A stretch of DNA of 22,267 bases from Pseudomonadota bacterium (GCA_023393655.1 JAEWKP010000201.1:1-22267); one strand, 5' to 3'. Counted from the first letter of the stretch, positions 6,773 through 13,618 are shown. Made by a program: numbers and translations. Notes: a model not told the origin generated them from the letters alone.

Positions 6773-6985
6773 TCAGCTCTTTTTCGTACGCGGCTTGCGA
6801 ATGGGCTTTTCAGGGTCGGCACCGGCTTGCTGCTCACTTACCGCGTGCAGCCCGTGCCTCTGCATGGCCCACGCAGCTTTTGCTGCGGCCCAGTGTTCTC
6901 GGTCTCGCCCGTCTGGCTGCCCCTCCCTCAACCAAATCTGGTAGGCCAGTCTGCGGATTTCTGCGTGGTCAGCGTCGTGGTTCAT
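6773..6985 (-). CDS. DUF2934 protein, 70 aa
   Basis: A 70-residue protein with a clear DUF2934 core: IRRLAYQIWLREGQPDGRD followed by REHWAAAKAAW, the pattern of an Arg/Tyr-rich helix, EGxPxGRD and HWxxAE. The basic tail (KPIRKPRTKKS) suggests nucleic-acid or membrane contact, but the family has no known function. I chose the ATG at 6985 because the promoter at 7017-7042 gives a leader of about 24 bases to it, and the frame further upstream is not protein-like. It leads into the PAP2-like gene. DUF2934 proteins are common in stress-regulated alphaproteobacterial loci. Confidence 0.85.
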   Translation of the reverse strand: MNHDADHAEIRRLAYQIWLREGQPDGRDREHWAAAKAAWAMQRHGLHAVSEQQAGADPEKPIRKPRTKKS

Positions 6986-7016
6986 CGGTGTCGTCTCCGG
7001 GGTCTTTGCGGCGGAA

Positions 7017-7042
7017 AACGCCCTCGATGGGCCCACAGTTCC
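7017..7042 (-). promoter_or_regulatory. EcfG-type general stress promoter
   Basis: On the minus strand GGAAC (7042-7038), 17 bases, CGTT (7020-7017), an exact match upstream of the DUF2934-PAP2 pair. Confidence 0.82.
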
Positions 7043-7246
7043 GCCTCCGTTGCCGACTTGCCGAGCGGTTGCGAATGCGGCGCCCCCGGTGCTGCCCAGA
7101 TCTTCCTGATCGCGCTTCACCTCGCGCGTCCCTGACGGCCATCTGCAGGGGCTGCCTAATTCCGCACGCGGGGCGCTCGTCGCTTCGCGTTCGGCGGCCT
7201 TGTCGAGCGACGGTGGCGGACGGCGCTCCTGGGCTCTAAGCAGACC

Positions 7247-7272
7247 GGAACTGGAGCCGAACGGCGATAGTT
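7247..7272 (+). promoter_or_regulatory. Possible EcfG-type promoter
   Basis: GGAAC (7247-7251), 17 bases, AGTT (7269-7272). The distance to the GTG at 7329 is 56 bases, longer than for the other sites, so this is less certain. Confidence 0.45.
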
Positions 7273-7328
7273 GACTGCCTCAGGGGATCGAACGATTCCC
7301 GGAACATTCGGCCGCCGCCAGGACACCA

Positions 7329-7550
7329 GTGAGGACGATTGAATTGTCCGAGGAAGAAGCCCCCAAAACTGCCCAGAGACCTTCATTGGGCGGCCCGCGA
7401 TTTTCCCCTCTGCGTGGCGTGCTGAAATTGCTCGTCGAGGTGGACGGATCCCGTCTGGCGCTGAGCCGTCTGCGAGCGGCCACGATTTTGGTCGCGGCTC
7501 TGTCGGTCTTTGCATTCCTCGGATATCTGCTGCCGACACTGGTGTGGTGA
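7329..7550 (+). CDS. Small protein with C-terminal membrane segment, 73 aa
   Basis: The N-terminal half is hydrophilic with an acidic ELSEEEAP, followed by a basic stretch, and the C-terminus is one hydrophobic segment (ATILVAALSVFAFLGYLLP), suggesting a tail-anchored inner-membrane protein. The start is GTG 7329 with AGGA 5 bases upstream; TTG 7344 is an alternative. No family is recognised. A probable EcfG-type promoter lies at 7247-7272. The 81-residue protein on the opposite strand at 7634-7879 has the same plan of a polar body with a C-terminal anchor. Confidence 0.5.
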   Translation: MRTIELSEEEAPKTAQRPSLGGPRFSPLRGVLKLLVEVDGSRLALSRLRAATILVAALSVFAFLGYLLPTLVW

Positions 7551-7633
7551 GGGCCCAATCCCCACCCTTCTTCCAGCGACGCAGCGGGTTGTTGTAGGTC
7601 CGCCATAACGATGGCGGCTGCTGCATTGTCGAC

Positions 7634-7879
7634 CTAGCGCGAAGCGTAGTGGACGACGATCCAAGCAATCGCGACCAGAAAGAGCCCACCGATCAATACC
7701 GCGAGCACTGGACGACCGAGGAAACCCTGTCGCCCTTCGACGGGCGTCTCCACGGCCGGCTCCATCGTCGAGTGCTTGTCTGCCCGCATCGGCGGAACCA
7801 CCCCCCCACCGGGACCTTCACCCTGCCGGTCAGCACGCGCGTTGGCTGCGCGGACATCTGAATCTTGGTTGTTGGTCAT
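7634..7879 (-). CDS. Small tail-anchored membrane protein, 81 aa
   Basis: Residues 1-50 are polar and glycine-rich (MTNNQDSDVRAANARADRQ at the start), and residues ~58-78 form one hydrophobic helix (PVLAVLIGGLFLVAIAWIVV) with a short basic end (HYASR). This predicts an inner-membrane protein with its N-terminus in the cytoplasm. GGAGA lies about 7 bases before the ATG. No family is recognised. No EcfG-type element was found directly upstream: GGAAC-like sequences occur at 7916-7935 without a matching -10. It is divergent from the cold-shock gene, with 125 bases between the starts. Confidence 0.72.
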   Translation of the reverse strand: MTNNQDSDVRAANARADRQGEGPGGGVVPPMRADKHSTMEPAVETPVEGRQGFLGRPVLAVLIGGLFLVAIAWIVVHYASR

Positions 7880-8004
7880 CGCTCATCTCCATTTTGCATC
7901 CGCTAGGGAGACTGCGTTCCGCGTCTGATTGTTCCGCCACGGTCGCCAACACTTGCGCTCACGGGAGGGAGCCAGCATCCTGCCGGTCCACTATGGAGAT
8001 GCGT

Positions 8005-8214
8005 ATGGCTACCGGCACTGTGAAATGGTTCAATGAGACCAAGGGTTACGGCTTCATCAGCCCCGACGGCGGCGGCAACGACGTTTTCGTGCACATCAGC
8101 GCGGTGGAGCGCGCCGGGTTGCGGAGCCTGAACGAGGGACAGAAGGTTTCCTACGAGATGGTCGCCGACAGGAGGTCGGGCAAGCAGTCGGCGGACAACC
8201 TCAAGGCGGAATAG
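8005..8214 (+). CDS. Cold-shock protein, CspA family
   Basis: A 69-residue single cold-shock domain, an OB-fold RNA chaperone that binds single-stranded nucleic acid and melts RNA structure. Both RNA-binding motifs are visible: RNP1 as KGYGFI (about 13-18) and RNP2 as VFVHIS (about 27-32), with the standard GTVKWFN opening. I chose ATG 8005 because the family begins M-A-T-G-T-V-K; two in-frame ATGs (7993 and 7999) lie just upstream, and the GGAGA at 7995-7999 serves 8005. A terminator follows at 8243-8273. The cytoplasmic role is well established; the stimulus for this paralogue is unknown. Confidence 0.95.
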   Translation: MATGTVKWFNETKGYGFISPDGGGNDVFVHISAVERAGLRSLNEGQKVSYEMVADRRSGKQSADNLKAE

Positions 8215-8242
8215 CGTTGCGGCCACTTTAGTCGGCTGAGAC

Positions 8243-8273
8243 TGCCCGCCTTCATCGGGAGGCGGGCATATTT
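8243..8273 (+). terminator. Intrinsic terminator after cold-shock gene, overlapping next ribosome site
   Basis: TGCCCGCCT (8243-8251) pairs with AGGCGGGCA (8260-8268) around an 8-base loop and is followed by TATTT. Its right side contains GGGAGG (8257-8262), which is also the best Shine-Dalgarno for the phospholipase D gene starting at 8272. Confidence 0.75.
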
Positions 8274-9690
8274 GTCGGGCGCCGTCCTTCATGACCCGCT
8301 TCCGCCTTCTCAGTTTCGATCGGGAGCGCAAAAAGGGCGCGCGCCAAAAGCTTCGCGGAACATCAGTCAGAATGGGCTATCAGCACGTCTCCTGCCAGGC
8401 CTCGCGGCCGTGAACCGTCGGCGAAACCATCTCCTCGTGGGATTCCTGTCGGCATTGGCGGGTGCGGTCGGATGCCTCGTCGTCTATAACCTGATGCCTC
8501 AGCCCCAAGAGCTGAGGGAGCCGCTTCCCCATCACCTGGCTTCGTCCGATCGCCAGCTGAAGACGTCGATGGGCGCCCTTTTTGGGTCGAACTATATCCC
8601 CGGAAACAAGGTCGAGACGCTCGTCAACGGCAACCAGATCTTTCCATCGATGCTGGGCGCCATCCGTGAAGCCCGGCAAACAATCAGTTTCGAAACCTAC
8701 ATCTACTGGCGCGGCGACATCGCGGCGAAGTTCGCGGATGCTCTCTCCGCTAAAGCTCGCGAGGGGCTGAGCGTGAAAGTGCTGCTCGACTGGGTCGGCA
8801 GCCTCCCCATGGACGAAGCGCTGATCAAACGCATGCAAGGGGCGGGTGTCGAGGTCGTGCGGTTCCGCCCCGTTACCTGGTACACGCTCGACCGCGTCAA
8901 CAATCGAACCCACCGCAAGCTCCTGGTCGTGGACGGTCGCATTGGCTTCACCGGGGGCGTCGGCATCGCGGATGAATGGAACGGTGATGCTCGCTCACCA
9001 AATGAGTGGCGGGACAATCACTATCGCGTGGAGGGGCCGGCCGTGGCTGAGTTCCAGGCGGCCTTCGCCGAGCACTGGATCGAGGCTACCGGCGAACTCC
9101 TGCTCGGCGATCGCTATTTTCCGGATATTGCGCCGACAGGCGAGCGTGCAGCGCAGGTCGTCGTCAGCTCAACTCATCAACGCAACGTTATGCATCTGAT
9201 GCTGATGACGGCGCTCGCCTCCGCGAAGAAAACCATACGGATCGCGACGCCGTACTTCGTGCCGGATCAACTCACTCGCCAACAGCTGCTGGAAGCGCGC
9301 AAGCGCGGTGTGGACATCCAGATTATCGTTCCTGGTCCCCAGACCGATGCGCGCGTGGTCAGAAAGGCGTCGCGGCACCTTTGGGGCGATCTGCTTGAAG
9401 CCGGCGTGAAGATCAGCGAGTACCAGCCGACCTTTTTCCACTGCAAGCTCGTGGTCGTCGACGACGTCTGGACCTCGGTGGGTTCGACGAATATCGACGA
9501 CCGCGCGCTGCGGCTCAACGACGAGGCCAACGTCAACTTGTTCGATCAAGACTTCGCCCGAACGCAGACGACCGTGTTCGATCGGGATGCCGCAGCCTCG
9601 CGGCCCTACACGCTCCTTGAATGGCAAAATCGATCAGCAGACGAGAAATTCTCGGACTGGGTGTCGAGCTTGGCCCGGTCACAGATATGA
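8272..9690 (+). CDS. Cardiolipin synthase-like phospholipase D protein
   Basis: A 472-residue protein of the phospholipase D superfamily, most like ClsA-type cardiolipin synthases, which join two phosphatidylglycerols or use phosphatidylethanolamine in the inner membrane. Two HKD motifs are present: HRKLLVVD (H214, K216, D221) followed by FTGGVGIADEW, and HCKLVVVD (H390, K392, D397) followed by SVGSTNIDDR. One membrane segment lies at about residues 54-73; classical Cls has two. The start is uncertain: TTG 8272 has GGGAGG 9 bases upstream but lies in the terminator tail, while GTG 8410 would begin right before the membrane segment. It may depend on read-through from the cold-shock gene. Confidence 0.9.
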   Translation: MSGAVLHDPLPPSQFRSGAQKGRAPKASRNISQNGLSARLLPGLAAVNRRRNHLLVGFLSALAGAVGCLVVYNLMPQPQELREPLPHHLASSDRQLKTSMGALFGSNYIPGNKVETLVNGNQIFPSMLGAIREARQTISFETYIYWRGDIAAKFADALSAKAREGLSVKVLLDWVGSLPMDEALIKRMQGAGVEVVRFRPVTWYTLDRVNNRTHRKLLVVDGRIGFTGGVGIADEWNGDARSPNEWRDNHYRVEGPAVAEFQAAFAEHWIEATGELLLGDRYFPDIAPTGERAAQVVVSSTHQRNVMHLMLMTALASAKKTIRIATPYFVPDQLTRQQLLEARKRGVDIQIIVPGPQTDARVVRKASRHLWGDLLEAGVKISEYQPTFFHCKLVVVDDVWTSVGSTNIDDRALRLNDEANVNLFDQDFARTQTTVFDRDAAASRPYTLLEWQNRSADEKFSDWVSSLARSQI

Positions 9691-9974
9691 TCCGCCTCTC
9701 TGGCGACATGGCTGGCGGCCGTCACGAGCGGCAGAATGTAGGATGGCAATCGTCCTCATTGAGGCGAGCCTCTCGGCGTGAACTCCAAGCGCGGCACGGC
9801 AGCGCTGCGACCGCAGTCTCCCGGCAACACAAGGCTCGGTGACCAGCCTCGGGGCGGAGTCCAATCGAAAGTACCTTGGCCTGCAAGAGAGCGGCCGGGC
9901 TATTTGCCACCGCAAGCTGCGTGACGACCTGCTCAATCATGGCGACAGCAGTTGTCCTGTCGGGCGCGGCGGAG
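9691..9974. other. Intergenic stretch without a supported gene
   Basis: No frame here has both protein-like composition and a ribosome site. No BrnT-like toxin remnant could be recognised upstream of the decayed antitoxin that follows. Confidence 0.5.
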
Positions 9975-10173
9975 ATGGGCACGCTCCGGATCGACAGCGA
10001 TGTCTTGGCCCGTTTCCAGGATGGAAGGGCCAGGTTGGCAGGATCGGATCAACGAGGCGCTTCGGAAGGGGATGCCGGCCCCGGCAGACCAAGGGCTCAA
10101 GCCCGAGGATCTCAACTCGTCGATGAGGGTTGATCGCGGCTACGCGATCTTGAAGCGCTTCGAGGCAACCTGA
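9975..10173 (+). pseudogene. Frameshifted BrnA-type antitoxin remnant
   Basis: One frame gives LRIDSDVLARFQD (from about 9981) and the next frame gives EGPGWQDRINEALRKGM (from 10024). Joined, they match the ribbon-helix-helix core of BrnA/DUF4415 antitoxins: a beta-strand LRID, a helix DVLxxF, GPGWQxRIN and ALR. Removing one G in the run GATGGAAGGG near 10020-10026 restores a single frame. BrnA normally neutralises and, with BrnT, represses its own operon. No BrnT is visible next to it, so this is probably a decayed orphan, unless the shift is a sequencing error. The C-terminal ~30 residues after the core do not look like the family. Confidence 0.55.
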
Positions 10174-10280
10174 GGCGGCGGCGCCACAGCCGGCAAATAT
10201 TACGACGCGAATATGGTTAGCGATTTCCTAATGATCCGCCCCCGATAACCTGTAGCGGGGGATTCGCTGGGAACGCTGCC

Positions 10281-10871
10281 ATGAGCCGTGCGCTGACTTG
10301 CCTTGCCTTCGCCCTGTGTCTCCTGATTGGCGCTCCTTGGGATGCGAGCGCAGCCGACATCGCCAACCCTCTCGCATATGCCCCACCCGTCGTAGCCCGT
10401 TCGCTAATCTCCGAGATTCGCGGAGGGCTGTTCGCCCATGCCATTGGGACACGCGAGGATGGCTCGGTCGACATCAACGGCGAGGTCCTGTTCTCGAAGC
10501 CGCTAATGCCGACCGACCCGCTCATGGCTTTTCTTGTGCCGCGGGTCCACCTTGGCACCACGATCAACACAGCCGGCGATACGAGCCAGTTTTACGCTGG
10601 TTTCACCTGGACCTACGACCTCACGTCCAAGGTCTTCGTCGAGGCCAGCGTTGGTGCTGCCTTCCACACCGGGGAGACCGGGCGCGTCCGTGTGCCAGAT
10701 CGACTGAGCCTCGGCTGCTCGCCTTTGATCCGAGGGACTGGCTCGATCGGCTACCGCTTCAACGAAAATTGGTCGATCATGGCGACCGTCGAGCACATCT
10801 CGAACGCCAATCTCTGTCATGCCAACCAAGGCCTGACGAATTACGGCGTCCGCGTCGGCTATACCTTCTAG
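10281..10871 (+). CDS. Acyloxyacyl hydrolase, PagL-like lipid A 3-O-deacylase
   Basis: A 196-residue outer-membrane beta-barrel of the PagL family, which removes the 3-O-acyl chain from lipid A. A Sec signal occupies residues ~1-24 (ending DASA). The strands are amphipathic, and the C-terminus shows the catalytic block EHISNAN (H172, S174) and ends in Phe, typical of outer-membrane barrels. In Pseudomonas PagL a Glu lies 14 residues after the His; here that position is Thr186, a variation that needs care when inferring activity. GGGAA precedes the ATG. A 6-bp hairpin (10239-10244 with 10256-10261) lies in the probable leader. Remodelling lipid A would suit an envelope-stress role. Confidence 0.83.
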   Translation: MSRALTCLAFALCLLIGAPWDASAADIANPLAYAPPVVARSLISEIRGGLFAHAIGTREDGSVDINGEVLFSKPLMPTDPLMAFLVPRVHLGTTINTAGDTSQFYAGFTWTYDLTSKVFVEASVGAAFHTGETGRVRVPDRLSLGCSPLIRGTGSIGYRFNENWSIMATVEHISNANLCHANQGLTNYGVRVGYTF

Positions 10872-10935
10872 ACCGGGTTCGTCACCATTCGTCGCTAGGC
10901 TTCGTATCACAGCGCCAAGGCGCAGGGAGATGGCA

Positions 10936-11574
10936 ATGGATAAGGCGTCGAGCGTAGCCGCGACCGTCTTCGGAGCCATGCTCTTCTTCACCGCAGGACC
11001 AGTGAGCGCTCAGCAGGCGCCACTCCCCGCGGGAGCTCAAGCCTGCAAGTTCCACGCATTCATCGTCGATGGCGATGGCAAGACAAATGTGCGATCGGCG
11101 CCGTCTACTCGGGCAGCTGTGGTCGGCACGTTGCCGGCTGCAAGCAAGCGCCTGCAAAGCCCGAACGAGGGCGCGCAGGTGGACGTCATTGCGACCAAGG
11201 ATGGCTTTTTCCTGATCGAGAATGCCAACGTCGATGACATCGAGACAGCTGACGAGAAGTGGAAGCTGGGTAAATGGCATCGAGGCCGGGGCTGGGTGCA
11301 CGGATCGCGGCTCGATTTTCACATTCAATCTGGCGACGGCCTTCGAGCCACTCCCTCTACCCAAGCGCCAGTTTCAATTCCGTTCCCGAGCGGAGATGGC
11401 GAACCCGGCGTTCATGTCGCCGCCATTCACGCTTGCCGAACGGGAAGCGTAGAGGTGACGATACACACTCTCGAGGACAAGCCGATCGGGCGGGGCTGGA
11501 TTGTACCCGGAGCCGCGTCCGGCGGCTCTCCGCCCATCACGATCTGCTCGGCACAGTTGACCACCTGCAGCTGA
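10936..11574 (+). CDS. Secreted SH3-like domain protein
   Basis: A 212-residue exported protein. The signal peptide spans about residues 1-26 (hydrophobic AATVFGAMLFFTAGPVSA, cleavage near SAQQ). The mature N-terminal domain has a bacterial SH3 signature, TNVRSAPSTRAAVVGTLP (about 50-68), followed by GWVHGSRL near 116-123, the usual closing strand. The C-terminal part (about 125-212) contains paired cysteines (HACRTGS, ICSAQLTTCS) and may be a second small domain. SH3-like domains in periplasmic proteins bind peptidoglycan or peptides. ATG 10930 is in frame two codons upstream; GGGAGA at 10925-10930 favours 10936. It lies 64 bases after the PagL-like gene on the same strand. Confidence 0.8.
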   Translation: MDKASSVAATVFGAMLFFTAGPVSAQQAPLPAGAQACKFHAFIVDGDGKTNVRSAPSTRAAVVGTLPAASKRLQSPNEGAQVDVIATKDGFFLIENANVDDIETADEKWKLGKWHRGRGWVHGSRLDFHIQSGDGLRATPSTQAPVSIPFPSGDGEPGVHVAAIHACRTGSVEVTIHTLEDKPIGRGWIVPGAASGGSPPITICSAQLTTCS

Positions 11575-11676
11575 TCTTGCCTCAGGCGGCCCGGCGAGAG
11601 GGATCCGCGCGGCGCCCTCAAGCGTAATACTCGGGAGGCACCTGGAGAACGGCTGCCTGTCGCCAGGGAGACAGCC

Positions 11677-12231
11677 ATGAAATCGATCCTGCTCGCCGCC
11701 GTCGCCACCATTTCACTTGCCGGCTGCGCGGGAAACTCGATGTCCGAGGCGCAGACGGCTCCAGAGCCACGGAAACGGATCGACGTTCAGCGCTTCTATA
11801 CGGGGACCTGGCGCGAAATTGCCCGCCGCCCCATGACGATCACCGATGGCTGTGTCGCCGGCGCGACGGAGTATGGGCCTGAACGCGCAGGCGGCATACA
11901 CGTTCTCGATTCTTGTCGGATGGGCAGCCCGCGCGGCGAGCTCAAGACGGTCGGCGGGCCGGGCACCATTCTTGATCCCGGCTTTAATGCCAAACTCAGA
12001 GTTGACTATAAGCTTTACGGCTTCGTGCCTGTACAGCGCGACTACTGGGTGCTGGACCGGGCGAACGACTACAGCTGGTTCATATCGGCCGATCCGACAC
12101 TGCGCGATCTGTATATCTTCACGCGCGATCCGCGGATCAGTCCGGCGCAGCGCAACCAGTTGGTCGCGCGGGCGGCCGCACTGGGGTATGACGTCAATAA
12201 GCTCGAATTTCCCGAGCAACCGCGCCGCTAG
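11677..12231 (+). CDS. Lipocalin-family lipoprotein (Blc-like)
   Basis: A 184-residue bacterial lipocalin resembling Blc, an outer-membrane lipoprotein that binds lysophospholipids and is stress-induced in other bacteria. The lipobox is LAGC (Cys17), and the lipocalin signature appears as YTGTWREIARRP (W45), then VDYKLYGFVPVQRDYWVLD with the conserved YWVL strand and SRDP-like TRDPRISP near the end. GGGAGA precedes the ATG, and a short imperfect hairpin (11651-11661 with 11670-11676) would cover this ribosome site, so translational control is possible. It is the last plus-strand gene of a PagL-like, SH3-like, lipocalin run with an envelope theme. Confidence 0.9.
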   Translation: MKSILLAAVATISLAGCAGNSMSEAQTAPEPRKRIDVQRFYTGTWREIARRPMTITDGCVAGATEYGPERAGGIHVLDSCRMGSPRGELKTVGGPGTILDPGFNAKLRVDYKLYGFVPVQRDYWVLDRANDYSWFISADPTLRDLYIFTRDPRISPAQRNQLVARAAALGYDVNKLEFPEQPRR

Positions 12232-12334
12232 ATGAAAAGGGGGAACCGGAAGTGCGGAGTCCGGCAAATTCGCGGCGACACGGCCGTGGCCTGCAAGCCG
12301 GGAATACCTTCTACGCCGCGCCCCTATCGCAGCA

Positions 12335-12418
12335 CTACAGCAGCCAGCGGCGCGAAGCGAACCAGGCGATCGCAGCTATCGCCATCATCCCCGCAGCAAC
12401 GACGAGCGCGTCGTCCAT
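12335..12418 (-). CDS. Tiny membrane peptide, 27 aa (second of pair)
   Basis: A 27-residue frame: an acidic start (MDDALVV), one hydrophobic segment (VVAAGMMAIAAIAWFA) and a basic end (SRRWLL). It begins 4 bases after the stop of the preceding 25-residue frame and lacks its own Shine-Dalgarno, which suggests translational re-initiation. No family is recognised. A single-span membrane peptide is predicted. Evidence is composition and arrangement only. Confidence 0.5.
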   Translation of the reverse strand: MDDALVVAAGMMAIAAIAWFASRRWLL

Positions 12419-12422
12419 CGGA

Positions 12423-12500
12423 TCATTTCTGCGGGTCGGTGATGTAAAAGCCGAAAGCCGAGGCACAGGCCAGAACGACGCTAATCTCAAGCAATCCCAT
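12423..12500 (-). CDS. Tiny membrane peptide, 25 aa (first of pair)
   Basis: A 25-residue frame with a textbook GGAGG (12510-12506) 5 bases before the ATG and an EcfG-like promoter at 12530-12555. It is almost one hydrophobic helix (MGLLEISVVLACASAFGFYI) ending in TDPQK. Like KdpF or similar small subunits it could sit in a larger membrane complex, but no relative is recognised. It is followed after 4 bases by a second tiny membrane frame. Confidence 0.6.
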   Translation of the reverse strand: MGLLEISVVLACASAFGFYITDPQK

Positions 12501-12529
12501 TGTTGCCTCCTACCTGACGATGGAGAAGC

Positions 12530-12555
12530 AACAGTCTGAGGCTCGCCATTGTTCC
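12530..12555 (-). promoter_or_regulatory. EcfG-type promoter
   Basis: On the minus strand GGAAC (12555-12551), 17 bases, TGTT (12533-12530). One base differs from CGTT. The predicted start near 12522 leaves about 22 bases to the ATG at 12500. Confidence 0.6.
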
Positions 12556-12582
12556 GCCATGAGTATGACCACATCGCGGGTG

Positions 12583-12795
12583 TCAGGGCTGCCAATAGCG
12601 TTCCAAGCAACGCTCGATCAGCTCCCGCTCGTCATGGGTCGTTGGGACCAGCGACGCGATAATGAAGGTGAGTAGGGCATGCTCGCGTTCCAGATCGGGC
12701 TCATCGAGCAATGGCTTCAGAAGCCGCCAAGTGGCTTCGAGCGCACCCGGTGCACGGGAAAGGTCAGCGGGTTCCTTGAAAGAGAATAGCGGCAT
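12583..12795 (-). CDS. Hypothetical protein, 70 aa
   Basis: A soluble, helix-rich 70-residue protein: MPLFSFKEPADL at the start, then a helix with ALEATWRLLKPLL, and a second with LIERCLERYW at the end. No family is recognised. I chose ATG 12795 over ATG 12810 because GAGG lies 5 bases upstream of it. The EcfG-type element at 12846-12870 would give a leader of about 43 bases. The gene ends 28 bases before the promoter of the tiny peptide pair on the same strand. Confidence 0.65.
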   Translation of the reverse strand: MPLFSFKEPADLSRAPGALEATWRLLKPLLDEPDLEREHALLTFIIASLVPTTHDERELIERCLERYWQP

Positions 12796-12845
12796 TGTGG
12801 CCTCATGCATCAGCGTTCGCGGGCCCAAGCAAACGGCGCCTGACG

Positions 12846-12870
12846 AACCGTTGACGCAAGACCAAGTTCC
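12846..12870 (-). promoter_or_regulatory. EcfG-type promoter
   Basis: On the minus strand GGAAC (12870-12866), 16 bases, GGTT (12849-12846). One base differs from CGTT; the GGTT variant recurs at four sites in this window. Confidence 0.65.
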
Positions 12871-12876
12871 TTCGGC

Positions 12877-12914
12877 AAAACACAACCCCGCCGGGATCTC
12901 CAACGGGGTTTGTG
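12877..12914 (-). terminator. Intrinsic terminator, minus strand
   Basis: CACAACCCCG (12881-12890) pairs with CGGGGTTTGTG (12904-12914), 10 bp with one bulged T. On the minus strand it is followed by TTTT (12880-12877). It separates the promoter at 12846-12870 from transcription arriving from the small RNA candidate upstream. Confidence 0.6.
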
Positions 12915-13018
12915 GGCCTCCAGCCCTTTGCTCTGCCGTGAGGACGAGCACTACCGAATTTTGCGCCAGCCGTAGATCGGGAGCTGCCGGTACATCCGCG
13001 GCTCGCTCTCCGATCGGG

Positions 13019-13127
13019 GAAGAAAAAGCGAGCCGGCCGGCTGGGGGAAGTTACGCCGGCTCGCTTCTGGTGGTCATCTTGGCAGAGAGTCCACCGCTGT
13101 CGTCGATGGGTGCAACGACGACAGCGG
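13019..13127 (-). ncRNA. Candidate EcfG-driven small RNA, about 109 nt
   Basis: The minus-strand stretch starts where an EcfG-type promoter (13134-13158) predicts transcription to begin. It opens with a perfect 12-bp stem, CCGCTGTCGTCG (minus strand 13127-13116) with CGACGACAGCGG (13105-13094), around the loop TTGCACCCAT. It ends with a perfect 11-bp stem, AGCGAGCCGGC (13065-13055) with GCCGGCTCGCT (13037-13027), and the tail TTTTTCTT. The terminator loop carries CTTCCCCC, which could pair with Shine-Dalgarno sequences. There is no ribosome site or open frame of note inside. C-rich loops and sigma-T control are known from GsrN of Caulobacter; whether this is related is inference. Confidence 0.68.
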
Positions 13128-13133
13128 CTTACA

Positions 13134-13158
13134 AACCAGCTTGTGCTTCTTGAGTTCC
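13134..13158 (-). promoter_or_regulatory. EcfG-type promoter of candidate small RNA
   Basis: On the minus strand GGAAC (13158-13154), 16 bases, GGTT (13137-13134). The predicted transcript start falls on or within a base or two of the first base of the 5' stem at 13127. Confidence 0.65.
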
Positions 13159-13297
13159 AACCCATGGCAAATAGTTCGCACCCAACGCGCCGAGCTGGCT
13201 CGAAGGAGCGCGCGCGGTCTTGGGGCAGAGGAACGATGCCAAGCGGCCGGCCGAGGCGCCGATGATGAGAACTACAGCAATTACGCAGCACCGCTGA

Positions 13298-13322
13298 GGA
13301 ACAGCCGGCCACTGCAACCGTT
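13298..13322 (+). promoter_or_regulatory. EcfG-type general stress promoter
   Basis: GGAAC (13298-13302), 16 bases, CGTT (13319-13322), an exact match, predicting a start near 13330 and a 34-base leader to the ATG at 13364. Confidence 0.8.
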
Positions 13323-13363
13323 CTCCGAGTGCGCTGCGCTGTAGCGCGTTTGGAGCCAGCCCG

Positions 13364-13618
13364 ATGACAACCGAGGAAGCGACTGAGATTCTTGGCGTGC
13401 AGGGCAGCATGCCCTGCACAATCCATTTTTGGGCGAGTGATACGCCGTCGAAAACATTCGACACGGTGCACGACGGACTTAACTTCATCAAGGAGGCATG
13501 CAAGCGCGAGCCGCTTCCCGACCTTCATATCCACGCGAACCAGGGAGACCTCGCCGTAAACGGCCCCGACCTTGAGAAGCTGATTGCTGCGGCCGGCGCG
13601 ATTCGGGCGGTTCCTTAG
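13364..13618 (+). CDS. Hypothetical protein, 84 aa
   Basis: An 84-residue soluble protein with an alternating strand-helix pattern: TIHFWASDTPSKTFDTVHDG, then LNFIKEACKRE, PDLHIHANQGDLAVNG and a C-terminal helix LEKLIAAAGAI. No family is recognised. GGAG lies about 8 bases before the ATG. An exact EcfG-type promoter lies upstream, and a strong terminator follows at 13751-13785, though a second promoter in between may own that terminator. The opposite-strand frames over this gene are shadows. Confidence 0.75.
   Translation: MTTEEATEILGVQGSMPCTIHFWASDTPSKTFDTVHDGLNFIKEACKREPLPDLHIHANQGDLAVNGPDLEKLIAAAGAIRAVP

Noticed and set aside
7156..7689. A 177-residue minus-strand frame
   Set aside because: Arg/Pro/Ser-rich shadow overlapping two better-supported genes.
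12951..12995. A 14-codon minus-strand frame between two terminators, possibly a leader peptide
   Set aside because: No promoter, and the GGAG upstream is too far from the ATG; no attenuator alternatives could be drawn.
13129..13317. A 62-residue minus-strand frame with a hydrophobic segment and a TTG start
   Set aside because: It overlaps the exact EcfG-type promoter of the plus-strand gene and the promoter of the small RNA candidate, and the hairpins after it are better explained as parts of that RNA.
12803..13534. A 243-residue minus-strand frame
   Set aside because: It runs through two terminators, three promoters and a plus-strand gene; composition is Arg/Ser-rich, as expected of a shadow frame in GC-rich DNA.
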